Assembly (NCBI GenBank): GCA_037975125.1
Contig: CM075862.1
Span: 64,384,078 to 64,448,077, forward strand
Source of the DNA: Latrodectus hesperus
Lineage: Eukaryota; Arthropoda; Arachnida; Araneae; Theridiidae
Reading direction: 5' to 3'
DNA: 64,000 nucleotides
Of this stretch, positions 35,522 to 51,715 are shown in pieces. A program made the position numbers and the translations under genes. The first letter of the stretch is position 1, and the number at the start of each line of letters is the position of its first letter. Under the pieces are notes generated by a model that saw only the letters and a list, made by a program, of their open reading frames with translations, made no database searches and had not been told where the DNA came from.

Positions 35522-37678
35522 GTCCTTTCTGCTTGGCATACAAATGCCTTCTGCCGTTTGAATGCAGAGCTGAGACGAGCATGCGCCAACAAAAAACATC
35601 CTAAAAGTGAAAGGCCGTTTTAAAGCATTTGATTAACTACTTCATGTCACTTTCTTGGAGAATTTTTTCATAAATAATAGTCCATATTTACTTGACGTAA
35701 GGAAGAAAATTCATGAAATTCTTCAGTATCCTCTATGACACATACTAAGTTTGTTTAATGATGGCTATTATCGAACACAGTTCCTTACAGTGCGAAGCGA
35801 TTGATCCTACTACTAAATCATAATGAATTCTACATATTAGGTAACTTCTGAAAGTGACTTTTTTATGTTTTTCTTTCTTTCTGAGGGACTGGATCCCACC
35901 TACTGTCGAACAACGGAAAATATATATTGTTCTCTCTCTTTCTGCATCCACATCTGAAGTGTGTGGGAGTTTTCTGGACTTTCTCCCTTGCAATATGTGA
36001 ATACTGATCATTATGTATGAAAAGCACTTTTGGATAGTAACTTAGAGATAGATGCCTTAGCCCTTTAGGTTATTCCCTAATTAGAGTCAAATATTCTAAC
36101 TTGTTATTCAAGATTGAGTAAAAAGAAAGTCTCCCTTAAGAGTGAGTTTCTAACATTAAACTATAATGCAATAAATCATTTAATAATAATCATTAGTGTT
36201 TCGAGAAATTAAAATTTGTCAGAATCTACTGTTCATGCAAATTGACTATTATTCGCTGATCTGGACTCAAATTTTCCCTTAGGTGATATTTTATTCTTTA
36301 TTGCCACATATGTTGATCCGCTTCAAAAATTTACGAATTTTATTTCAGAAATTAATTTTTTTAGTAATGCATCAATTAATTTTAGAAATTTTATATGAAA
36401 TAAAACTGTATGCAAATCGCAACATAGTTATTCCAAATCAGATTTGTTTTTTCCAAAGAAACTTTAATCAACTCAGTTTAATTGTTCCAGTCCTATAATT
36501 AATTTGAAAAAAATCCTTATCGTTGCAAAATATTAAGTAATATGTTATTAGATAATTATTCTTCTCATCAAGACTCACCAGTTTGTAAAATTTATAAATA
36601 TTTTTTAGGATTAAATTTCTTTCAATTCTTTTTAACAGTACACATTTAAAGAAAAATAACATTCTCATGTTAAAATTATTTAGATTTTTGAATTTATTAG
36701 GTAAATTATAAATAAGCGAGAGTTGGTTGGTTTTGAATATAAAGCAATATTCATATAAACACGAAATTATTTGCTTTTGAAATATATCAAGAGTTGATAA
36801 TTATTATTCTTAGAGATTTTCTTTTGAAAATTTTTTAAAAAATAATTATTTTTTAATGAATAATTTTAATAATTTTTTCTATGGAAAATTTCGAGTAATT
36901 TTCTTTATATATATATATATATATATTTCTGTGGATCACAATAATACTTTATTTTTAAGTATAAAATTCAATTTATATTTAATTCCTATCTATACTTAAG
37001 AAAATCTGCTACTCTGTGATCATCACAGCTAAATAATTTATTCTGAATGACTTGAAAAATTTTCCTTAGATTTAATTTATTAGCATATTTAGACTGTGAA
37101 GAATGTTCATTGTGATAATTTGAAATATGTATATTTTGAAAATACGTTTATTTGTGGATTTATTTTTGCACATATTGGGAATGCGGCGAATGTTTATTGT
37201 GAAACAGATTGCTTTAAAAAAAAGAAGTACTTGTCATTTTGTATTCGATTTCTCTCCTAAAAGTTTCTTTTTATACGCAATGAAATGAAATGAGATTTTA
37301 TACATAAAAATGTTAATTTTATTTTCTAAATGATTCTCTGTAAAAATTTATAATTGTTTATGTTAAGGAACAGTCAAAGTAAGAAACATGCCAGTAAGCA
37401 TTCTTTTCTTTCACACGGGAGGCATCACAATCATTTTGCACCATAACATTCAAATGCAATTTGTGCACACATTCTACTATGGCACTTCCTTTTTTTTAAA
37501 TACATTATATATATAGGTATCGCTAATACCATCTATTTTGCATGGATGCGTTGCAAAATTAATCATCGGTATGTCACAATATCCACTTGCTCTGTGAAGT
37601 TCACGTGAGCAGCATGCTGCTTTCTTCTCATAGCAATTTGTATGACCAAAAGTATATATTACATTACACTCACAACAC

Positions 37679-37752
37679 ACACATATATATATATACTTAT
37701 ATATATGCATATATATGTATATATGCATATATATATATATATATATATACAC
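37679..37752. repeat. Imperfect (AT)n microsatellite
   Basis: Alternating A/T with interspersed C/G (tatgcatatatatg); low complexity, not coding. Confidence 0.9.
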
Positions 37753-37999
37753 ATTATTGACAAGATATTTTTAAAATTTAGCAAAATTCTCAAGAAACAA
37801 TATATTGTTTTAAAAAGATATACTATTATATATTAATGTACAAATCCTATCCAAATGTTAAATACATATGAATTTTTTTAATGAATATTAGCAAGTTAAT
37901 TTCTAAATTTTCTGTAATCTCAGATATTAGAAGGAATTAACATATTTTGGTTGCGTTTCTTAAGAGTTGAAGTTTAAAATAATTTCCTCCATTTTCTTG

Positions 38000-38960
38000 G
38001 ACAGCGATTGATTTGTAGACTCATAAGGATTGTGATCTATTGCATCGCAGTATTGCTATTCATTTCGGTCATGATATCATGCCTGTCGTCATAATATTGA
38101 AATCATGGATTCAGGTCAGGCCGATGGAAGCTCAAGCTGTATCGCAGCGAAACACTATCATTAACAGTCGAGAAGACAGTCATAATACCGCATAACTTAA
38201 TGGACGTACTGGCCACATCTTAATCCCAGTCAAGGAATGGAGCTGTTTGCCCAAAAACAAATGTATGCATGTACATTTTTGATGACGACAGGTGCACGAA
38301 CCGTTATAAATATAACGGTAGTCGAGCACGGTTCGGCTACCGTTGATATTAATATCCTTAATCACACATAGGAGTGATTTCAAGGGTTTGATTAATGATG
38401 AAGCTGGAAGGCAGAAATGGCATGAAGTCTTGTTTTTGAAACAAATACAGTTACATTTGCAGCATTATTATTAAACATTATATCATCCAGTGTTTGAGGT
38501 CATTCTAAAAAACGTACATGCCCGAGTGCATTTGAGTATGTTGTACTGGCTCCTTACCTGAAGTGGGGAACAGAAAGTATGGGGTCTACCTGGTCAGATC
38601 TTATTAGCATTGACTACATTTTGAAACATGGCTGTTATATTTTAGTTTTTTTAATGTTTGTGGACCTACCTTTATTTCAATCCAATGAAACTACATTTCA
38701 GCGGAATAATGCCCGACCACATTCTGGTAAGAGACATTATTTAATATATTAAGTATTGAAAATTTTTTATGGCGAGCATGATGTCCGGATCTATATCACC
38801 AATAGAAACCGTCTGATTAGTCGTTGCCATGTGATTGGTTCACCTCTATATGCTAGACACTTTGACATATCATATTGAAGCTGCAAGGCAGCTATACCTA
38901 AGCATACCTTTCCATCGTTGTGTGACTCAATATCTAAAGATATAAAGGCTATTAGTGAAA
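38000..38960 (+). pseudogene. Highly decayed Tc1-like transposase relic
   Basis: Scattered pieces match one Tc1 subfamily: DLLHRSIAIHFGHDIM (38035-38082, helix-turn-helix), SWIQVRPMEAQAV and SREDSHNTA (38100-38190), and TTFQRNNARPHSGK (38688-38729), which corresponds to FQQDNARPH with catalytic Asp changed to Asn. No ends were found. The same subfamily occurs intact at 54709-55740. Confidence 0.65.
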
Positions 38961-39166
38961 TTAGAAGTTGTTGTTCTTAGTATTGATTTCTCAGCATCTA
39001 TCCATATAAATTTCTTCAAAATTTAATCATTTTTTATTTTTATTACAATATATATTTGTTTTTTCTTTGGTGTGTTATTTTGATGGCTAATTATGTGTAT
39101 AAGTATATATTTCATTTTTGTATTCCCACATTGTAATATTTATATATTTTTAATTTTTCAATTTAT

Positions 39167-39352
<186 letters not shown>

Positions 39353-39353
39353 G

Positions 39354-39845
39354 GTGGTTGATTGGGCATTCACGCGCAAGGTCCAAAAAAGAGAAGCTGA
39401 ACCAAACCTTTGGTCTTAAAAAGTATTTTAATTTAATTATTTACTCTAATGTATGGGAAAGTTTGATGGAGCTATGCTCTGTTTTCAGATGGCTTCTTAA
39501 TTCATATTGCTGTTGATTTGGGTTTTAAGGACGATTCAATATCATTGACTTGATTGTGGTTGGTTGGGTTTTCGCGGGTAAGGTCCAAAAAAGACAAGCT
39601 GGACCAAATCTTTGGTTTTAAAAAGTACTTTATTTTAATTATTTATTTAAATTTTTGATTGCTCTGTTTTCAGATGGCTTCTCAATTTGTTTTGGGTTTT
39701 AGTAAAGATTCAATATCGTTGACTTGATGGTGGTTGGTTGGATTGATTGGTGCAAGTAAAGGAAAAAAAAAAAAACAAGCTGAACTAAACCTTTGATTTT
39801 AAAAAAAGTATTCTAATTTAATTATTTATTTAAATGTAGAATATC
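39354..39845 (+). repeat. Tandem array of a ~175-200-bp GGTT-headed repeat
   Basis: Units start at 39354, 39556 and 39730 with gtggttg(g)ttgg and each continue GTAAGGTCCAAAAAAGA-AAGCTG-ACCAAA-CTTTGG-TTTAAAAAGTA in order. Units 1 and 2 also share ctctgttttcagatggcttct and a ATTCAATATC-TTGACTTGAT end. The third is partial. Copies have diverged by substitutions and indels. Confidence 0.85.
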
Positions 39846-41005
39846 CAAGCAACAATAAAATCAAAATGAAACATACAAAAACAGTGTTTACAATTAATTT
39901 AAAATCAAGTCGTAGACTTGAATTTTAATGAATATTTAAATGGAAATACACGTAGTTGAATATAGATAGAGCTAATTTTAAGATTAGCTTTGAAAGAGTG
40001 AATAAAACTCAAAAGTGGATTTAAATGTAAGATAAGTAGATATTATAAATAATCTCGAAATGAGTATACCCACAATTTATTTCGAAATTGCATAGTTTTA
40101 TAATTACTTGAATGTTGAATGAATTCTTTAAAAAAAGATGTGAAAAAATAATTTAATAATGTCGAAACATAAAATGTCAAAAAAATTTATTTAATGGACG
40201 ATGTGAAAATTAAAAAGAAAGAGGAAATAAGCTGAAAAAGACGGGAAATGAAAAACGAGGAGAATGTCGAGCAGAAGGTTTTATGAAGGAGGTACATCTT
40301 AAAAAAAGGTGAATTCCAACTAGAAAGTAAGAGATAGCTACCAAAGCTGAAAAAGACAAGAACACTTTTTTTCTATCCAGGAAGGAAAAAAGTGTTCGCA
40401 ATTCAAAACAAGGAATAGGCAAAATAGAAAGAATAAAATTGAATCCAAGATGAATTTTGCTCCTGTTCTGTTTTCTATGTAACCGGAAGTGTAGCGTAAA
40501 AAGAAAAATCCGATTATATGTTAAAGAAAAGAAAAAAAGAATGAAAAGATGATTCATTCTATAAAATTCTACATGGAAGATTTTTTTAAGATGATATTTG
40601 CTCTGCAAATTGTAACAAATATTTCGCATAAATTAATTTTGAATTGTTTGAGGCTTTGAAAGAATATTAAGAAGTAAGTTTATCAACTTTAATTATAAAT
40701 AGAGCTGTGTTGTTCATATACAGAGAAAATCAAAATAGTAAAGGAAAAGAGAAATATAAATGATTTAGTGACTTGTTGGTAATAGTTTAATATAGAGGAT
40801 GGCACCAAGATATTGTTCGTCTTATGACATATCAGTTTAATTTGAATACTTTGAATAAAAGTATTTTTGATGAAAAAGATAATAGCAAAATGTAGAAAAT
40901 AATAACCATTATTGCATATTTATGCTACAGAGTTTGTACCTATATTCGTCTTATATCTCTGCATGATAAGTACTTTCTAATGATGCATAATCAATTTTAT
41001 AAGTA
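39846..41005. other. Intergenic AT-rich DNA
   Basis: Contains a purine-rich stretch at 40200-40450 (many gaaaag/aaagaa runs) whose minus-strand frame of 139 codons is a compositional artefact rich in Phe, Leu and Ser. No homology recognised. Confidence 0.5.
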
Positions 41006-42238
41006 TAGAGGGTATAAACAGATATTTAGAACGATTTCGATTAAGAATTTTTATAAAAGTAAATGTTTTAGAATAAAAACTTTTGGCAACAGCTTATTAT
41101 TTGAAATGAGAAATATCTCGTCAGCTACATTTAAATTTATTCTTCTTTCAAAATATCGCATGTAAACAAATTGTGGATTGAAGGATATGTTTTTGCGCTT
41201 TCCGAAGAGAAATATTCTTATTACAGAATTCAAAAACGTTGTGAAATGCATGGTATTAAAATTTCTAAGTGCAAAATAAGCAATATTATTAATCGGACAG
41301 GTAAAAACCGTCAATCATTATTTCTACCTGGAGAGAAAACTCCAAACGAATATCCGAAAAAGGTATCAATTGCAAAGTTTTTAGATACATCGGTAGCAAC
41401 AATAAATAAAATAGTAAACCAAGAGTTACAACTTAAAAAAGTTAAAAAACATAGTGTTCACAAGCTTTTGCCGAGACATGGGGCTCAACGCAAAACATTT
41501 GTAGAATCCTGTATGAAAACCATTTAGCAGGAGATAAATGTAAATATACTGTGACCTTTGATGAAGCATGGGCTTACCTAAATGACTGCAACAAAAAAGT
41601 CCATTTACTGTAGGAAACGAGGAGAAAAAATGTACAAACCTGGTTCCGCCAATGTAAAGAAAGTTTCAGTAAGGGGCTTATGAATATCGCAGAGTTTTCT
41701 CCTACAAGGGAAATTAAAAATAAGAAAAGCGGGGAAAAAATGTTAAAATCAACTCATCATACTATCAAGAGAAGGTTTTACATCAAATATTTACTGAAGA
41801 GAGTCCACTATTTCATTCCAAAGACTTTCAAAGAGTGAAACTTCATCAAGACAAAGCTACAAGTCAAACTTAGAAAACTACTACTGCATTTCTAGAAAAA
41901 ATGAAGACTAATACAGGTATTGCATATATACTTTTTTAATATATTCCTGCGAAGTCCCTGACGTTTCACCTATGGACTATTGTGCCTTTGGTCTGTTAAA
42001 AAGAGCTCTTTCTCAACGCAAACCCACCAAAATAGATGGATTCCGGAAAGTAATGGAAGAGGAATGGGAAGCAATAATTATATAAATTTTACGAAAAACT
42101 CTTCTATCATGGAAATCAAGATGCAGACTTATAATCCAGAAAAAAGGCTACCAGATTGAACATTAAAAAATAGCCTCTACATTTTAAACATTAATTAAAC
42201 GGCCCCGAAATCGTTCTAAACTGTGTTAATACCGTCTG
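41006..42238 (+). mobile_element. Decayed DD41D-type mariner-like element with ~28-bp TIRs
   Basis: The left end TAGAGGGTATAAACAGATAT and the complement of the right end CAGACGGTATTAACACAG both run into TTTAGAACGATTTCG, with TA flanks at 41004-41005 and 42239-42240. It lies 334 bp left of the intact element at 42574. The transposase on the + strand is broken. Confidence 0.78.
41165..42165 (+). pseudogene. DD41D-type transposase pseudogene
   Basis: Bases 41171-41527 stay open: YRIQKRCEMHGIKISKCKIS, then VSIAKFLDTSVATINKIVNQ (helix-turn-helix). After a stop, TFDEAWAYLNDCNKK-type sequence holds the first Asp, and LHQDKATSQT holds the second. IPAKSPDVSPMDYCAFGLLK holds the third. Counting from HQD to PMD gives 41 intervening residues, with two in-frame stops between. 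It ends SRCRLIIQKKGYQIEH. Several nonsense and frame lesions make it inactive. Confidence 0.82.
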
Positions 42239-42573
42239 TAATTGTAATAGATTACACACACAAATCACGAAATATTGAATTCAAAACTCTTTCCTACTAT
42301 TACAGTAAACATTTAACATATTTTTATCCTGTACTCCAATTCTAAAATCTTTGTAACAAAGTTTTAAAAATTGTTATAAGAATTTATTTTTATTTTAAAG
42401 TGTTGTAATTAATATGTTTTAGTTATGAAAAAGTAGTTTTTATGAAGAAAAGTGAAAAAGGGAAGTCATACAATTTTCTAGTAAAAATTCAATGATTAGT
42501 ACAAAATTTTCGTATTTTGAAGTTTGTCGTACCGTTGTCGTCGTTAAAGTGTGTGTGTGTATATATATATATA

Positions 42574-45923
<3,350 letters not shown>

Positions 45924-46305
45924 GTTGTTACTTATGACACTTGGACACAATCCAAGCTCGCTATGTTAGGCAATGCGAATTTAAGTCAACAGGGAGCGTT
46001 TTTCGTTTTAATCAGCGCACCAGGAAGGTGAAAGTACGTCTCTTTGCTCTTTTTTAAATCCTCCGATAGATGGCACCACCAGAGGATCCACTCCCTCAAT
46101 TTTGGCATTGATCTGAAGGAGGAGGAAATTTTCTCCAGATAATATTGCACCCATGGTAACTGCTCAACGACCGACCACAGCACTTTCGATTCCACAGATA
46201 TAACGAGCACGCATGTACTCGGTGGGTCTTTGGCGGCATTGGGAATCAAACCCCGCCCTTGCGGACGAAAGACTGATGCCCTAACCATTAGGCTAATACG
46301 TCCCA
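45924..46305 (-). mobile_element. tRNA-derived SINE (family 2), full-length
   Basis: On the minus strand it starts GGGACGTATTAGCCTAATGG, with an A box (TTAGCCTAATGG) and a B box GGGTTTGATTCCC about 40 bp on, typical of a tRNA head. A body of about 280 bp and a GTT/AAC-rich tail near 45924 follow. The body is shared with 52780-52978 in the same orientation (for example CGTTTTAA-CAG-GCACCA-GAAGGTGAAAGTA, TCCTCCGATAGATGGCAC). No unambiguous duplication was found. Confidence 0.85.
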
Positions 46306-47211
46306 CTTACATAATAATAAATGTAAAATATATTTTACTAAGACGATACTCTTATTAATTTGCATGAAGACATCAGAAGAAGAGCCAAAGGACTGCATGC
46401 AGCTGTTATCCCTATTGATATTAAAGTAGTATAAATATAATAATCAAATATAAATATAATGAATAAATATAATAATCATAGTTCATCAACTTATGCAAAT
46501 ATTAGAGCAGATGTTCGTTTTTTCTTGTAGAGTTCGTTTCAAATTCTTAAGATAGTAGAAGGGAGTTAACTACATTATGTGACGCATTTATAACTTAGTG
46601 CTATTTCAAAAATACGCTAGTATGTACGTGTGTGTTAGTTTGAACATGCTTTCGTACTCATTCATCTAACCAAAAATGTAAGTATGAGTATGAAGTAAAT
46701 CATTTTGAGATTAAATATGATAGCTTATGTTTTTTACAATTTTTCTGATAAGTTAAAAACTAGAATATCAGAAGAATTTTCAAAATCAAACAAAATTATT
46801 CATGTAAATATAAACAAAGAAAGCAAAAAATAAAAATGTAAGTAAACAAAGGAAATGAAAGCAAATTCTTTATATTACAAATATATATATAAACAAGGAA
46901 TTTAATAAACAAAAATATATTCTGTTAAATATATTTTCGGTTTGATTTAAATACCAGATAAGAAGAGAACAGGATAATAGTTCTTAGAATTAAATAAAAT
47001 TTGTGGCGAAAACGTGAATAACGGATGAAAGAAAATTTCTTTAACATCGCCAAAAAGCAATTAAATTAGTAAGCAACGGTAGTATACTCATCTTTTTAGT
47101 TTGAATCAAGATATTGATTTTAATGAATATATAATTCTATTAAAATAATCAAGTAATTAATAAAATGATAACTTTTGTTTTATACATTTTTCAAATTAGT
47201 GAAAAATTAGG

Positions 47212-47318
<107 letters not shown>

Positions 47319-47495
47319 ACATAATTCAGCAATGCTATAATGTAATTGAAGTGTTTTTGTAATAAGTTTTATTTAAAATTGACATTAAAGATGACTTTTC
47401 TATATTTGTTAAGTGGGAAGTGATATTTAAAAAAAAGTCACGAATAAATGAGTCAAAAAATAACATTATTGCCTTATAATTTGGGGTTGAATAAG

Positions 47496-47825
47496 GGAAA
47501 TTTTGCTGACCGATGGCTGAGTGGTTAGCGTTCCTGACTCCTGAGCTGTGGGTCCCGTGTTCCAACTCGATTCGGGCATGGATGTTACTTTCCTTCTCTA
47601 TTCTCTCTGTGTTTCTCTGTTCTTTCTTTTGTGATGATGTATGAATGTGGCCCACCCTATAAACGGGTTTGTGGTGGTATGGCGCGGGTAACGCCACTCG
47701 CCTCCGTGACTTGGTTCACAGGTGCTCGCTGGGTAACGAGAAATGAGTAGCAGTTTCTAGCCTTATTGTGGCATAGGGTTCGTCACCCAAGTGCCCGCCG
47801 TTGGAAAATATATAATGGAAATTTT
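47496..47825 (+). mobile_element. tRNA-derived SINE (family 3), full copy with 9-bp duplication
   Basis: The body 47505-47816 is flanked by GGAAATTTT at 47496-47504 and 47817-47825. The head has A-box-like TGGCTGAGTGGTTAGCG and a degenerate B box (GTTCCAACTCGATTC). The body shares GGGCATGGATGT-ACTTTC, TTCTCTAT-CT and CCCTATAAACGGGT with the minus-strand copy at 59183-59464. Confidence 0.88.
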
Positions 47826-48039
47826 AAATAATAAAAATTTAAAAGATAACAAATTTATTTACAAGCAGTTATGCCTTATCGCAAAATAATATAATTTTAA
47901 ATTTCATTTTCTCAAAGTAAACATATTAGTGGTAGGTTTTTTCTCTTATGAAGTGCTTATTGTTTCCCCCGTATTTTAAATATTAATGGGAATTATGAAT
48001 GAAAAATATTTAGATTACTTATTATTGAAAAGTTATTTT

Positions 48040-48650
48040 TCTATTTGATTTTTGAGGAAATGAGCATAATTTATATCGTCTTCAACACTTCTGTTGTTGT
48101 TGCATGCACCCGAGGTCAGCATCGCTAGACCAGGTCCATGAGCGCGTATACCTTTAAAAAGTTCAGCATTATAAGTGGATTCTCCATCAGATCTCTCCCG
48201 GAGAGACCAAGACATTGAAGAATATGTTCAGAAGAGGCCTGCTTCATTTAAGCACTTGGAGCAAATTTCGAATTTCTTCGTACCCTCGACGAATTTTAAG
48301 TTACTAAGATGGCCACTTCTGAAACGGAAAATAGCCGTTTGTTCTTCTCTATTAAGACCAGTAGCCAAGAAAGCACCTGAGCGCATCGGTACCAATGATG
48401 CTCAGGAAGAACAATCCAAGTGGTTTTATTCTCGTGTTTAATCTTTGAATGAATCTCCTGAAATGTGAGTGGTGCCGACGGCACACCGTCCTCAGACACA
48501 CCAGCTTTGGCCAAAGTGTCCGCAATTTCATTCCCCTCGAGATCCACGTGGGAAGGAATCCACTGTAGGCGAATATTATGCGATACGGACATCAACACTT
48601 CTACATTGGGGCAACCCAAAATGAAAAGCCTTGAGGGAAGTATGTGAATT
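48040..48650 (-). pseudogene. LINE ORF2 fragment with RNase H motif
   Basis: On the minus strand 48619-48296 reads IRLQWIPSHVDLEGNEIADT, then LAKAGVSEDGVPSAPLTFQE and HENKTTWIVLPEHHWYRC. The first block is the C-terminal part of RNase HI. A frame change follows, with FEICSKC-like cysteine motif remnants toward 48200. This domain pair is widespread in spider genomes as I remember. It is truncated at both ends. Confidence 0.75.
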
Positions 48651-48865
48651 ATGTGAAATATACATTATGAGTTTGTGGCGATGAGATAACAAATCTTTAG
48701 CAGGCAACGTTATATGCACATCATAGAGAACTTCAGCGCTACCTACAAACGCTATATAAAGAGAGAAGCGATTGCCGAATGTAAGTTTAAGGAGTGTTTT
48801 CTTACGAAAGTTATCGTAGTAGAGGTTGAAGTCTCTCTAAATAGTTTCTGAGTTCGACCGAGGAA

Positions 48866-50015
48866 GAATAGCAGCCTTCAGAGAAATCGATGATCATGTT
48901 TAACGAAACCAAGCAACTGTGATGCAAATCTGTAATGAGAGGTGTAGGACCGAAATGTGCATCAACGGAACCGATCGTATCCACTTCCTTGTGTCACTGC
49001 ACATGAAGATAGGCATATTGTGAGCGTGGCAGCGATAGATCGCTCACCCAAATAAAGAACCATAGCACAACAGATTCAGTCTATACACTCATTCAGGGCT
49101 TGCTCGTACCATTCAAAATTATTTGCACCGAGATGGCAACCAAATGATTAGCCCTCTGTGGCCTTCATTTCAAATGTTTGTGGATTTGAATCCCATATCA
49201 GGCTTGAATGTTTGTAATGATTCGGAATGCACTTTAAGTCTTAGGTTTCGGTCTAACTAGCTTTCGTGAGCAGAAAAAATGCACCATTCCTTACAAATGC
49301 ATAATCATAAAAACCGATAAACGTTGTTTGCAACTGATTGGAATGTTTGCAAAGTTTTATTTACTCTTGACTAGAAACCACAGGCGTTTGCGCTACCAAT
49401 GGTGTGATGAACGACAGACATAGACAATGGAATAAAACGACGTTGTCTGTACTGACGAATCTCTCTTCCACCTGGAGTACCATCATGGTCAGATTCAAAC
49501 CTGAAGATACCGTGGTGAGAGACTATTGCATCATTGCCATATTAGTCCTATACCGGTATCACGGTTTGAGTGTTGCATTGATTTTCATACCCCCAACTTT
49601 CAAGTATGTAGTGGCCTTACATTGAACAGCGAGTGTCACATCTCTGGGGTGCAGGAGCTTTTGATCCTGCCATAACTTAAGTGCTTTCCATCAGCTATAT
49701 TCCAAAAGGATAATGCCCGATCACTTGTGGCATGCAATGCTTAATTCTCCTTCACCTATCAGATTGAATTCTTTCATTGAACTGCTTATTTTCCTAATCT
49801 GTCATCAATCGAGAACTTTAGATCTATACTTAAACATCAAATATCCCGGGATATACCATTTCATGATCATACATACATCAGATCTTATTTGAAAATATAT
49901 GGAAGTTGCATAGACAGCTGTATCTCAAAGATACACCCAAAGCCTCATTGGTTCTTTTTCAGAGCCTCTTTGTACGAGACGTGTGACAGAAGTTATAATT
50001 ATGAATAGTGGCTGC
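48866..50015 (+). pseudogene. Decayed Tc1-like transposase relic
   Basis: Pieces in order are EGRIAAFREIDDHV and RNQATVMQICNERC (helix-turn-helix), SLYTHSGLARTIQNYLHRDG, NHRRLRYQWCDERQTWTMEW, TDESLFHLEYHHGQIQT (first catalytic Asp region), YRGERLLHHCH, FQKDNARS (second Asp), and LSSIENFRSI (the SPIE Glu site). Stops and shifts are frequent. A SINE-like block at 49128-49290 separates the N- and C-terminal portions. Same subfamily as the intact element at 54574. Confidence 0.8.
49128..49290 (+). repeat. SINE-like insertion inside the Tc1 relic
   Basis: Interrupts the relic between LHRDG and NHRRLRYQWC, and shares ordered blocks with 7025-7150 including GGATTTGAATCCCA (B-box-like) and CAGGCTT. 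The edges are approximate. Confidence 0.4.
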
Positions 50016-50433
50016 ACTATCTACTGATTTCTTCATCAATCACAATTTACAATAGACTAAGTGAAAAATAAGTTTTGCTGTAATACGCCTTGCCTTTCTT
50101 GATGGTGCATTTTGGAGTGTCATTTGTGTGAATAAAAGTGCATTATATAGTGGTTTTAAAATGAATAATTGTGAAGTTCATTCGATTTTTTAAATAATAA
50201 CAGGAAATTTAAGTAAGTAATGAAAGTAACACACACTTTTCCACTTTATGTTAATTTGGCTAAAGATGGGAAATCTTTTTACATGTTTTAATAGAATTCT
50301 GTCAAAATAACGAAAGAAATTTACTATGGTAGAAATTTAGAATGCATTACAATCGTTAATACTTTTTATAATATTATACTTATGCGCACACAAAAGTTAT
50401 CGCATGCTTTTTGAAGCATTTACATGTTTAATA
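50016..50433. other. AT-rich spacer between two Tc1 relics
   Basis: No recognisable feature. Confidence 0.6.
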
Positions 50434-50809
50434 CACTGCCCGAAATTGAAAATGCAACACCAAGAAGGAGTATCCAGAAAATTATGTAAGTTTCAGGGTG
50501 GACGCACCTTACCGAGTTATACAAATGATTTGAAATGCGCAGCGTTCAAAGGCATGTAAGATAAAATACGAGGTGAGAAACTGGCAGAGTAGTCAGTATT
50601 CGGGCCATTATTGCTGTTTGGAAAATAATCGTTGAAAGTTTGTTCTTGTCTCAAAATACACATATAATTGCAAAGAATGCCAGGCCATCGTCTATGGAGT
50701 TAGTTCCAGCAGTCAGATGAGTTTATGAAGGGCATGGTGATCGGACTGAGAAGGGCATGAAGGGCATGGTGATCGGACTGAGAAGGCAAAACGTGTAAAT
50801 GGTCCTTAA

Positions 50810-51715
50810 GACAAATTGCAGCTGACAGACATCTGGACGCATTCTCAGTGCACCGGCTGTGGCGTAGATGGTTAAAATAAAGAACCATGGAATGTTTGCA
50901 GCGTGTCGGTGCAGCCAAAGTGACACCAGCACGTGTGAATCGACGCTTTCAACAGAAAACAGTGGCTGCCCCACAAAGAACGTCTACCGAAATTTTGCAG
51001 CATGTGCAAGATACCCTGGATCTTGCTCGATATGGCAGCATGCAGGGTGTCTTGCACATGCCACTAGCAACCAATCGAACCATTTGCCATCGATTGGTTG
51101 CTAGTGGCCTGCTCTCATGGCGTCCGTTAAGTAGACTGCCATTGACCCCGCACCATAGATGTCAACATCTGGAATGGTGCCGGATTAGAGCGATGTAGAC
51201 GACGCGGGCACACGATCGTCTTCTCAGATGAGTCGTGCATCTGTTTCTGATTTTTACCTAGTACGAGTGTGGATTCGATATGGAGGCATGTGAAATTCTG
51301 CAGCAGATATGGAAAGCCATACTGCGTGACAACAAGGTATTATGGTTTGGGGTGCCATTGCATAGGAGGCTAGGTCACCTTCAGCTCATATTCACGACAC
51401 TATGACAGTCTAACGTTACGTGGATGATGGGCTGTGGCAGTCTCCTACTTTCCAGGATTGCTCAATGTCCTTTATCAGCAGGATTATACCCGATCTCCCA
51501 TTGCTTGCATCAGCCAACATGCCCTGCAAGGTGTACAGCTGCTTCTCTGGTCACCGTGCTCTCTCACCAATCCAACTCGTTTTTGATATGATTGGACCCC
51601 ATTTGTTGATCCTGATACTGCCTTCTTCAGAAGACGCACTTTGATAGAGAATGTATGTTGAACTATTACTCAGGAAACCCTCCGTACTCTCGTTGACTCT
51701 GTGCCTAGACTAGTT
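50810..51715 (+). pseudogene. Tc1-like transposase pseudogene
   Basis: The best part is 50887-51198: PARVNRRFQQKTVAAPQRTS, then TNRTICHRLVASGLLSWRPL and SRLPLTPHHRCQHLEWCRIR, matching the Tc1 segment RTI-RRL---GL--RRP-RR-PLT--HR--RLEWC. Downstream, IVFSDESCICF holds the first catalytic Asp and YQQDYTRSP a changed QQDNARPH motif. It ends TLRTLVDSVPRLVQSNIT. It has multiple stops and two inverted duplications at 51000-51107. Confidence 0.82.
51000..51107. repeat. Two adjoining hairpins inside the Tc1 relic
   Basis: Hairpin 1 pairs GCATGTGCAAGATACCCTG (51000-51018) with CAGGGTGTCTTGCACATGC (51043-51061), one mismatch. Hairpin 2 pairs CCACTAGCAACCAATCGA (51061-51078) perfectly with TCGATTGGTTGCTAGTGG (51090-51107). 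They share base 51061. Confidence 0.92.

Larger units (their letters stand above)
34854..38000. other. Intergenic AT-rich DNA
   Basis: Apart from a short GGTT-headed repeat fragment (35455-35521) and short (AT)n tracts (36907-36929 and 37680-37750) I see nothing supportable. Confidence 0.55.

Noticed and set aside
40210..40629. 139-codon minus-strand frame rich in Phe, Leu and Ser
   Set aside because: It lies opposite a purine-rich AT-biased tract; composition explains its openness and no domain or motif is recognisable.
45986..46306. 106-codon minus-strand frame
   Set aside because: It is the tRNA-derived SINE of family 2 read as protein.
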